64,000 nucleotides of DNA from Chitinophagaceae bacterium (GTDB taxonomy: Bacteria; Bacteroidota; Bacteroidia; Chitinophagales; Chitinophagaceae), in assembly GCA_947454155.1 (NCBI GenBank), contig CANGIT010000008.1:1-64000 (forward strand), in the 5' to 3' direction. Every line of letters starts with the position of its first letter. The first letter of the stretch is position 1. Positions 8,783 through 15,235 of this stretch are shown piece after piece. The notes under the pieces were generated by a model. That model saw only the letters and a list, made by a program, of their open reading frames with translations. It ran no database searches and was not told the origin of the DNA. The position numbers and the translations under genes are program-made.

Positions 8783-8868
8783 GAACACCAAACACCAAAC
8801 CACCAAACACCAAACCACCAAACCACCAAACCACAAACATCAAACCACAAACTACAAACATCAAACAA
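8783..8868. repeat. CA-rich tandem tract (CCAAACACCAAAC-type)
   Basis: Repeated ACCAAACACCAAACC and ACAAACATCAAAC words fill the spacer between the dehydrogenase stop and the four-helix-bundle/RidA start. The tract reaches into the last codons of the dehydrogenase (C-terminus ...CVVV), so repeat growth touches coding sequence. No gene or hairpin is obvious on this strand. Confidence 0.7.
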
Positions 8869-10318
8869 CTACACAAACATTCTTCGCTTCCGTAAAAAAC
8901 CGCATCGCTTCCCATCCGCCTTCTCTGCCTACACCGCTGTTTTTGGTGCCGCCAAACGGAGTGCGTAAATCACGAACCAGCCAGCAGTTGATCCAAACAA
9001 TGCCACATTGTAAATTGCCGGCCAAACGATGTGCCTTTGTAACGTCTTGTGTCCAAATGGTAGCGGACAATCCATAAGAAGAGGCATTGGCCAAAGTCAA
9101 AGCTTCTTCATATGTTTCAAAAGGCTGCAATGTAACAACAGGACCGAAAATCTCTTCGGTATTGGTTATACATTGGGGACCGAGTCCTTCAATGACGGTG
9201 GGTGCAATGAAGAAGCCATCCTTACATCTTCCTTCGGGCTGAAAGGCATTTCCGCCGCATAAAATTGTTCCGCCTTCCTTCCTGGCCAGTTCTATGCAGC
9301 CCATCACTTTATCGTAATGCAATTTGCTGACCACGGCACCTTGTTTTGAGGAATCTTCCAGTGGGTCACCGACTTTCAGTTGTTGAACACGGGTTACAAA
9401 TTCGGTTTTGAATTTTTCGTAGACAGAGGCCTCAATCAAAATGCGACTGCCACACAAACAGATCTGGCCTTGGTTGGCGAATGATGAGCGTAAAGTGGTT
9501 CTCATCATCTTTTCCCAGTCGCAATCGGCGAAGATGATGTTGGGATTTTTACCCCCCAATTCCAATGATAGTTTTTTAAACATGGGAGCAGCTATCGAAG
9601 CAATTCTTTCACCCGCTCTGGTACTGCCGGTAAAGGAAATCGCTTTGATGTCGGGATGCTTCACGATGGCTTCTCCACAATGTGGCCCATCGCCATGTAC
9701 GATATTTAAAACCCCTTGTGGCAAGCCGGCGTGTTGACAGATTTTTGCCAGTAGGTAAGCACTAACGGGTGTTACTTCCGATGGCTTGGCAATGACACAG
9801 TTGCCTGCAGCCAAGGCGGGTGCTATCTTCCAGGTGAAAAGATATATAGGTAAATTCCAGGGAGAGATACAGCCTACAATGCCAATGGGCTGACGCAGTG
9901 TGTAGTTGATGCCGCTGCCGTCCATGGTATGGGATTCGGCCGCGAAATGCATAGCAGCCGTGGCGAAGAAGCGAAAATTGGAAGAGGCTCTTGGAATATC
10001 CACTTCTTGGCTCAGCCATAGCGGCTTTCCGTTGTCGTTAGTTTCGGCCAAAGCCAGAACATCTAACTGCTCATCAATCAGCTGAGCGATGTTATTCAGG
10101 ATTTGAAATCTTTTCTCTGCTGGTGTTTTCGACCAGGCCGGAAACGCTTTTTCTGCAGCGGTAACCGCAGCCTGGATATCTTTTTCGTTGCTATGTGGAA
10201 TTGCTCCGTAAACCTTTCCTGTGGCGGGTTCGATATTGTCGATATATTGTCCGCCTAATGGAGGCTGGAACTTGCCATCAATGTAATTTTCGAGCTGAAA
10301 TGGGATGCTTAAGTCCAT
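8861..10318 (-). CDS. 2-aminomuconic 6-semialdehyde dehydrogenase
   Basis: NAD-dependent aldehyde dehydrogenase, 485 residues, oxidising 2-aminomuconic (or 2-hydroxymuconic) semialdehyde to the acid. The catalytic Glu254 is in LELGGKNPN and the nucleophile Cys287 in NQGQICLCGSR, a sequence characteristic of the AMSDH/HMSDH branch. The NAD motif FTGSTRAGE is near 229-237. Its product is the substrate of the RidA-type deaminase encoded immediately downstream. The start at 10318 (MDLSIPFQLENYIDGKF) matches the usual N-terminus. The neighbouring haaO gene diverges from it. Confidence 0.9.
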   Translation of the reverse strand: MDLSIPFQLENYIDGKFQPPLGGQYIDNIEPATGKVYGAIPHSNEKDIQAAVTAAEKAFPAWSKTPAEKRFQILNNIAQLIDEQLDVLALAETNDNGKPLWLSQEVDIPRASSNFRFFATAAMHFAAESHTMDGSGINYTLRQPIGIVGCISPWNLPIYLFTWKIAPALAAGNCVIAKPSEVTPVSAYLLAKICQHAGLPQGVLNIVHGDGPHCGEAIVKHPDIKAISFTGSTRAGERIASIAAPMFKKLSLELGGKNPNIIFADCDWEKMMRTTLRSSFANQGQICLCGSRILIEASVYEKFKTEFVTRVQQLKVGDPLEDSSKQGAVVSKLHYDKVMGCIELARKEGGTILCGGNAFQPEGRCKDGFFIAPTVIEGLGPQCITNTEEIFGPVVTLQPFETYEEALTLANASSYGLSATIWTQDVTKAHRLAGNLQCGIVWINCWLVRDLRTPFGGTKNSGVGREGGWEAMRFFTEAKNVCVVV

Positions 10319-10356
10319 GCGATAAAGGTAGGGAAATCTTGGGTGCGTTTTGACGA

Positions 10357-10502
10357 TAAATTTGGTAGGTTTAGTATGTTTGGCAGGTTTGAAACTGATG
10401 CTTTTTTTGAATTTGATGAATATAGTTTGTTTCTTTTTTTACTTTAATCAATAAACTTTTCAAATCAACCCAACCTAGTAAACCTAGTAAACCTAGCATA
10501 AC
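10357..10502. repeat. Inverted-repeat spacer between the dehydrogenase and haaO
   Basis: The left words TTTGGTAGGTTTAGTATGTT (about 10358) and the right words AACCTAGTAAACCTAGTAAA (about 10473) are imperfect reverse complements, and TTTGAAA pairs with TTTCAAA. This is the divergent promoter region of the two arms of the kynurenine cluster, so the repeat may overlay the promoters. No clean TAnnTTTG box was found in front of haaO. Confidence 0.5.
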
Positions 10503-10562
10503 CTTTTTTCTACCGTAGACTATTTACATAAAAATTCCTACCTTCCAACCCAAAAAAATCAT

Positions 10563-11087
10563 ATGGCAGTTGCAGCTCCCTTCAACCTGAAAAAATGGAT
10601 AGATGACCACCGCGATTTGCTCAAACCTCCTGTGGGCAATCAATGTGTCTATAAAGACGCTGAAAATTTCATCGTCATGGTTGTGGGTGGACCCAATTCC
10701 CGGAAGGATTATCATTACAATGAAAGCGAAGAATTGTTTTATCAGATTGAGGGCGACATTGTGGTCAAAATCATCGATGAAGGTCAGCCTAAAGACATCC
10801 ATATCAAAGAAGGTGACATGTTTTTACTGCCGGCTAAAACACCACATTCACCACAAAGAGGTCCGAATACGGTTGGTCTGGTCATTGAAAAAGTAAGGGC
10901 TACAGAAGAAGACGGGTTCCTGTGGTATTGTGAAAACTGCGGCAACAAACTGTATGAAGAATATCTGCATGTCACCGACATAGTTAAACAATTGCCTCCG
11001 GTGATGGAAGGTTTCTATACGGATGAGCATAAACGCACCTGTTCGAAATGCGGATCGGTGATGGCGGCGCCGGTGAGAAAAGGATAG
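10563..11087 (+). CDS. haaO: 3-hydroxyanthranilate 3,4-dioxygenase
   Basis: Non-haem Fe(II) ring-cleaving dioxygenase that turns 3-hydroxyanthranilate into 2-amino-3-carboxymuconate semialdehyde. 174 residues in a single cupin domain. The catalytic iron ligands His51, Glu57 and His95 are at the positions known for the bacterial enzyme. A C-terminal rubredoxin-like second iron site is intact (Cys123, Cys126, Cys160, Cys163). It is the first gene of the plus-strand arm and is followed by the decarboxylase that consumes its product. Confidence 0.95.
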   Translation: MAVAAPFNLKKWIDDHRDLLKPPVGNQCVYKDAENFIVMVVGGPNSRKDYHYNESEELFYQIEGDIVVKIIDEGQPKDIHIKEGDMFLLPAKTPHSPQRGPNTVGLVIEKVRATEEDGFLWYCENCGNKLYEEYLHVTDIVKQLPPVMEGFYTDEHKRTCSKCGSVMAAPVRKG

Positions 11088-11172
11088 TTTGTTTGTTGTT
11101 TATTGTTTATTGTTACGCATTGCGATTATTCTCCAAACAACAAACAACAAACAACAAACAACAAACAACAAA
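11086..11172. repeat. Long A/C versus T/G inverted repeat between haaO and ACMSD
   Basis: The haaO stop codon runs into a TTTGTTTGTTGTTTATTG arm (11088-11114), followed by a ~20-nt spacer and a CAAACAACAAACAACAAAC arm (11134-11172). The transcript could form a long hairpin of A-U and G-U/G-C pairs just upstream of the decarboxylase start codon. The right arm is made of the same CAAACAA words as the linker of the four-helix-bundle/RidA fusion. Confidence 0.7.
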
Positions 11173-11183
11173 AAAATCATTTC

Positions 11184-12176
11184 TTGAAACTCGACATTCA
11201 CACCCATATCATGCCGGATAAAATGCCCAACTGGGTGGCCAAATTCGGTTATGGCGAATTCATCCATTTGGAACATCGCAACTGCAAGGCCTGCATGATG
11301 AAAGGAGATAAGCTGTTTCGGGAAGTGGAGGACAATTGTTTCAGTGCGGAGGAGCGATTGAAAGACATGTTGGACACTAACGTCGACGTGCAGGTGCTTT
11401 CCACCATTCCGGTTCTTTTCAATTATTGGGCAAAGCCGTCCGACGGATTGGAGACTTCCCGTTTTTTTAATGACCATATTGCTGAAACTGTTTCACATGA
11501 CGCCCGACATTTCATTGGACTTGGCACTGTGCCTTTGCAGGATGTGGATCTGGCCATTGCTGAAATGGAACGCTGTATGCAAGAGTTGAAAATGCCCGGG
11601 TTGGAAATAGGCAGCAACATCAACGGGAGAAATCTGGGCGATGAATCTTTTCATCCTTTCTATAAAAGAGCGGAAGAACTCGGTTGTGCCTTGTTTGTTC
11701 ATCCCTGGGAAATGATGGGAGAGGAGCAAATGCAAAAATATTGGTTGCCCTGGCTGGTGGGCATGCCTGCTGAAACTTCACGTGCCATTTGTTCGCTGAT
11801 ATTTTCGGGAGTATTTGAAAAATTCCCCAAACTAAGAGTGGCTTTTGCCCATGGAGGCGGTTCATTTCCCCTGACAATCGGCAGAATTGAACATGGTTTC
11901 CATGTGCGTCCCGATTTAGTGGCCATTGATAATCCTGTCCATCCTCGTGATTATATCGGACGCTTCTGGATTGATAGTCTGGTGCATGACGAAAAGGCGA
12001 TGCAGTATATTGTTGAGCTGATGGGCGAAGACAAGATTTGTATGGGCAGCGATTATCCGTTCCCGCTAGGTGAACATCGCCCCGGAAGTTTGATCGAAGC
12101 CATGAATTTCAGTCAACAACAAAAAGAAAAACTGTTGTATAAAAACGGAATGGAATGGTTGGGTTTGAAAATGTAG
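11184..12176 (+). CDS. 2-amino-3-carboxymuconate-6-semialdehyde decarboxylase (ACMSD)
   Basis: Zinc amidohydrolase-fold decarboxylase converting ACMS to 2-aminomuconic semialdehyde, the committed step away from quinolinate and NAD. From the TTG at 11184 the protein is 330 residues and begins LKLDIHTH, aligning with the MKIDIHSH start of animal ACMSD. The metal ligands are the HTH pair (residues 6 and 8), His in FVHPWEMMG and Asp in MGSDYPFPLG; AFAHGGGSFP holds the catalytic His. The frame is open back to another TTG at 11103, but that stretch is translated repeat DNA. Non-ATG initiation just behind a strong hairpin suggests low or controlled translation. Confidence 0.93.
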   Translation: MKLDIHTHIMPDKMPNWVAKFGYGEFIHLEHRNCKACMMKGDKLFREVEDNCFSAEERLKDMLDTNVDVQVLSTIPVLFNYWAKPSDGLETSRFFNDHIAETVSHDARHFIGLGTVPLQDVDLAIAEMERCMQELKMPGLEIGSNINGRNLGDESFHPFYKRAEELGCALFVHPWEMMGEEQMQKYWLPWLVGMPAETSRAICSLIFSGVFEKFPKLRVAFAHGGGSFPLTIGRIEHGFHVRPDLVAIDNPVHPRDYIGRFWIDSLVHDEKAMQYIVELMGEDKICMGSDYPFPLGEHRPGSLIEAMNFSQQQKEKLLYKNGMEWLGLKM

Positions 12177-12195
12177 AAAGCATATGTTTATATTT

Positions 12196-12311
12196 CCAGT
12201 ACCCAGTATCCAGTACCCAGTATCCAGTACCCAGTATCCAGTATCCAGTATCCAGTATCCAGTATCCAGTACCCAGTATCCAGTACCCAGTATCAAGTAT
12301 CCATTATCCAG
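12196..12311. repeat. Heptamer tandem array (CCAGTAC/CCAGTAT)
   Basis: About sixteen 7-nt units, mostly alternating CCAGTAC and CCAGTAT, degrading at the right end (CAAGTAT, CCATTAT). The array fills the convergent space between the ACMSD and mrp genes. There are no unique spacers, so it is not a CRISPR array. It is open in several frames on both strands, producing meaningless repetitive open frames. Confidence 0.9.
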
Positions 12312-12317
12312 CAATCC

Positions 12318-13382
12318 CTATTTCCCCGCATTACTCACCGCAATGGCTCTCACTGTGTTTCCGGCAAATTCCAGAAAGGCATTTTTCGACGTCTCCTCAA
12401 GGCCTATCATGGCAGGAACGCCTTCGTCGCCACCTTCTCTGATGGATTGAACCAAAGGAATTTGACCCAGCAATGGAATGTCGAATTCTTCTGCGAGATT
12501 CTTTCCTCCATTTTTTCCAAAGATGTAATATTTATTGTCGGGCAATTCAGCTGGTGTGAAGTAACTCATGTTTTCCACCAGTCCCAATACAGGTACTTTC
12601 AATTGTGCTTGTCCAAACATGGCAACACCTTTTTTGGCGTCTGCGATGGCCACCAGTTGCGGGGTGGTGACCACCACAACTCCGGTAACCGGTACAGATT
12701 GCAAAATCGTAAGGTGAATATCTCCGGTGCCGGGAGGCATATCAATCACCAGGTAGTCGAGTTCACCCCATTCCACATCGGTAACAAACTGACGGATGGC
12801 GCTGCTGACCATCGGGCCTCTCCAGATGACGGCTTGCTTCTCATCAATCAGTAATCCAATGCTCATCACTTTGATACCATGCTTTTCAATGGGCTGAATC
12901 ATGCCTTTTCCGTTCACTTCACGCATCAAGGGTCTTTCGCCTCTGATGCCGAACATGATGTGCTGACTGGGTCCGTAAATGTCGGCGTCCATCAAACCCA
13001 CTTTGGCACCGCTTTCTCCCAAAGCCAGGGCTAGATTGGCTGCGATAGTGCTTTTGCCAACACCTCCCTTGCCGCTTACTACAGCAATGATATTTTTTAC
13101 CCCACCCAACACAGTGCCAGGATCGAGGCGGTTGGTGCTGGTATTGCTGGTGAAGTTGACGGTCACTTCCGCGCTGGGATTCACCATCAGTTTGATCGCG
13201 TTGACACAGGCATTTTTCATCATCTCCTTCATCGGGCACGCCGGTGTGGTGAGTACCAATGTAAAAGAGACGGCATTGCCTTCGATGACAATGTCTTTGA
13301 TCATGTTCAAGGTGACCAGGTCTTTGCCCAAATCGGGTTCCTGAACGTTGCTCAATGCCTGAAGTATGGATTCGGTAGTCAT
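12318..13382 (-). CDS. Mrp/ApbC-type iron-sulfur carrier ATPase
   Basis: 354 residues, predicted to carry and transfer Fe-S clusters. Residues 1-80 form a MIP18/DUF59-like domain (LSNVQEPDLGKDLVTL, TTPACPMK). The P-loop domain begins near 97 with the deviant Walker A motif SGKGGVGKST (103-112). DYLVIDMPPGTGD is the Walker B region. The C-terminal CxxC pair that binds the bridging cluster in many Mrp proteins is not present after ENMSYFT; the sequence reads PAELPDNKYYIFGK instead, a variant I recall from other Bacteroidota. It stands alone, with a TAATTTTG box 37 nt upstream. Confidence 0.9.
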   Translation of the reverse strand: MTTESILQALSNVQEPDLGKDLVTLNMIKDIVIEGNAVSFTLVLTTPACPMKEMMKNACVNAIKLMVNPSAEVTVNFTSNTSTNRLDPGTVLGGVKNIIAVVSGKGGVGKSTIAANLALALGESGAKVGLMDADIYGPSQHIMFGIRGERPLMREVNGKGMIQPIEKHGIKVMSIGLLIDEKQAVIWRGPMVSSAIRQFVTDVEWGELDYLVIDMPPGTGDIHLTILQSVPVTGVVVVTTPQLVAIADAKKGVAMFGQAQLKVPVLGLVENMSYFTPAELPDNKYYIFGKNGGKNLAEEFDIPLLGQIPLVQSIREGGDEGVPAMIGLEETSKNAFLEFAGNTVRAIAVSNAGK

Positions 13383-13418
13383 GATTTCAATGTTTTGTTA
13401 AATGAAGCCGGCGCGGCG

Positions 13419-13426
13419 CAAAATTA
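13419..13426 (-). promoter_or_regulatory. Bacteroidota -7 promoter box of mrp
   Basis: TAATTTTG on the minus strand fits the TAnnTTTG consensus, 37 nt before the mrp ATG. No clear TTTG at the -33 spacing was found. Confidence 0.4.
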
Positions 13427-13529
13427 ATCAATGAGCGCCGTTCTTTGAATAATAAATCGCGAAAATAAACCGCATAGTTATTTTTTGTACTATTGCAGTA
13501 TTGCTTTTGCTGAAAATACTTGACGCATA

Positions 13530-14171
13530 ATGACCAAAACAATCAGGCTTATCATTTTCCTTTTGTTGATTACTCCTGTTGCCGCCCATGCACAGTTTGA
13601 GACTTTCAAAGACTCAGTTGTACAGTTGTACGGACTGGTGATGACGGCCGATAGTCTCAAAGGCCTGCCTGCGGTAAGTATCATGGTCAAAGGCCAGAAT
13701 CGTGGTACCATTTCCAACGATCAGGGTGTTTTTAGTATTGTTGTCCTGAAGGGAGACAAGGTAGAATTCAGCAGTGTTGGCTTCAAGTCGAAAATCATTG
13801 AAGTGCCCAGAGACATTCAGGGTAATCAATACAGCATGATACAGCTGATGGTCAACGATACTGTCTATCTGCCCGCCACCATTATCAAGCAGAGACCCAC
13901 ACGCGAACAGTTCGAACGAGATTTTGTCAATACCAAGGTGCCCGATGACGATCTTGAAATAGCCCGTCAAAACAACAACGTCGCTACCCGAAGATTGCTG
14001 ATGACTTCGGTACCGGCAGACGGCAGTGAGGCTACATCGCAGTTCTTGCGTCAACGCACACAGAAAATGTATTATTCCGGACAAGTACCACCGATGAATA
14101 TTTTCAACCCCTTTGCGTGGAATGAATTTATCAAAGCCTGGAAGAGGGGAGATTACAAGAAGAAGAATTAG
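13530..14171 (+). CDS. Exported protein with carboxypeptidase-like regulatory domain
   Basis: 213 residues. The signal peptide covers about residues 1-22 (hydrophobic LIIFLLLITP, cleavage after AHAQ). Residues ~35-100 form a CarboxypepD-regulatory-like beta sandwich (YGLVMTADSLKGLPAVSIMV, GTISNDQGVFSIVV, VEFSSVGFKSK), the domain found at the N-terminus of SusC-like receptors but here alone. The tail is basic and polar (RPTREQFERDF...). Probably a periplasmic or outer-membrane-associated protein of unknown role. It lies upstream of aroK. Confidence 0.75.
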   Translation: MTKTIRLIIFLLLITPVAAHAQFETFKDSVVQLYGLVMTADSLKGLPAVSIMVKGQNRGTISNDQGVFSIVVLKGDKVEFSSVGFKSKIIEVPRDIQGNQYSMIQLMVNDTVYLPATIIKQRPTREQFERDFVNTKVPDDDLEIARQNNNVATRRLLMTSVPADGSEATSQFLRQRTQKMYYSGQVPPMNIFNPFAWNEFIKAWKRGDYKKKN

Positions 14172-14278
14172 AGCGTTGCGGTATACAGAGTTACTGAGTT
14201 TCAGGTAAACAGTTGGATCATCACCAAATTTCCACATCACCATATTATCAAATCATCCCTTCATTCAATCATTCTCCC

Positions 14279-14791
14279 ATGCGCATTTTTCTCACCGGTT
14301 TTATGGGCTCAGGAAAATCTTACTGGGGAAAGAAATGGTCGAAGGTCGCTCAACTTTTTTTCTACGATCTGGATGCGATGATTGAAGAAAGAGAAGGTCT
14401 TTCGGTTGATCAGATTTTCAGTAAAAAAGGTGAGGATTATTTCAGAAAAGCCGAGTCGGATTGCATCGACACGTTCAATCATATCGACAACTGTATCATA
14501 TCCTGCGGTGGTGGTACTCCTTGTTTCGATAACAACATGCAAAAAATGAATGAACTCGGCTGTACAGTTTATCTGAAAGCCACGCCCAAACAGCTTTTCG
14601 ACAATTTGCTGCCAGAGTTGGAAAAAAGACCGTTACTGAAAAAAATAAATCCGGCCGAAATACTTTACTTCATAGAAAACAAACTGGCCGAAAGAACTTC
14701 ATTTTACGAGCAGGCGCAATTGACCATGGATGTAAAAGGGCTCAATGAAGACAGCGTGCTGCAAATTCTTCAACATATCAAACATCAATAG
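14279..14791 (+). CDS. aroK: Shikimate kinase
   Basis: ATP-dependent phosphorylation of shikimate in the aromatic amino acid pathway. 170 residues, the family size. Walker A GFMGSGKS is at residues 7-14. The shikimate-binding Asp is in YDLDAMIEE (Asp32), the FRKAESD motif is near 58, and the SCGGGTP loop is near 76. The ATG at 14279 places the P-loop at the usual distance from the N-terminus; the 22 codons open upstream are spacer. It is followed 9 nt later by a DUF423 protein. Confidence 0.92.
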   Translation: MRIFLTGFMGSGKSYWGKKWSKVAQLFFYDLDAMIEEREGLSVDQIFSKKGEDYFRKAESDCIDTFNHIDNCIISCGGGTPCFDNNMQKMNELGCTVYLKATPKQLFDNLLPELEKRPLLKKINPAEILYFIENKLAERTSFYEQAQLTMDVKGLNEDSVLQILQHIKHQ

Positions 14792-14800
14792 ATATTAAAC

Positions 14801-15196
14801 ATGCACAAAGGGTTTTTACAAACAGCCTTCATCATGGGCGCATTGTCGGTAATCATCGGAGCCATGGGGGCTCATGCCGTTAAAAAAATTGTAGATGAGC
14901 AGGCCTTGCAAATATTTGAAACCGCTGCACGTTATCAGATGTATCACAGTTTTGCATTGCTGGTTGTGGCCTTCCTTTACAAGGAAGTGAAAAACAAGTC
15001 TGTACTTTGGGCAGGCAGATGTTTCCTATTGGGTATTTTGCTTTTCAGTGGCTCTCTCTATTCACTTACCTTTCTTCTTCCTGAAGGACGTAAACTGGGC
15101 ATGATCACTCCAATTGGCGGTCTGTTTTTTATCGCAGGATGGCTCCTGCTTTTCTATGCTTCCCGAAAAATAAATGCTTCAACACCGGTAAACTGA
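14801..15196 (+). CDS. DUF423 family membrane protein
   Basis: 131 residues with about four hydrophobic segments. The family signature is visible (GAMGAHAVKKIVDEQALQIFETA region followed by RYQMYHSFALL). Small inner-membrane proteins of this family (YgdD in Escherichia coli) have no established function. The gene begins 9 nt after aroK and is probably cotranscribed with it. The C-terminus is rich in small polar residues. Confidence 0.85.
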   Translation: MHKGFLQTAFIMGALSVIIGAMGAHAVKKIVDEQALQIFETAARYQMYHSFALLVVAFLYKEVKNKSVLWAGRCFLLGILLFSGSLYSLTFLLPEGRKLGMITPIGGLFFIAGWLLLFYASRKINASTPVN

Positions 15197-15203
15197 CAAA
15201 CAG

Positions 15204-15230
15204 TTTGCTGACGTGTATTTTATATCTTTG
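15204..15230 (+). promoter_or_regulatory. Putative ftsK promoter with very short leader
   Basis: TTTG (15204-15207) and TATCTTTG (15223-15230) resemble the Bacteroidota -33 and -7 elements, though the 15-nt spacing is shorter than usual. The ftsK ATG follows only 5 nt after the -7 box, so a transcript started here would be leaderless or nearly so. Confidence 0.45.
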
Positions 15231-15235
15231 TAACA

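Noticed and set aside
11103-11183. Longer N-terminus of ACMSD from the upstream TTG
   Set aside because: The extra 27 residues are translated repeat DNA (NNKQQTTNNKQQ), while the family begins at the LKLDIHTH segment.
12196-12311. CRISPR array
   Set aside because: Units are 7 nt with no unique spacers and no cas genes in the window.
12066-12450. Open frames of 80-95 codons on both strands across 12.1-12.4 kb
   Set aside because: They are translations of the heptamer array (repeating YPVSSIQ-like units) running into mrp; no family resemblance and opposite-strand equivalents exist.
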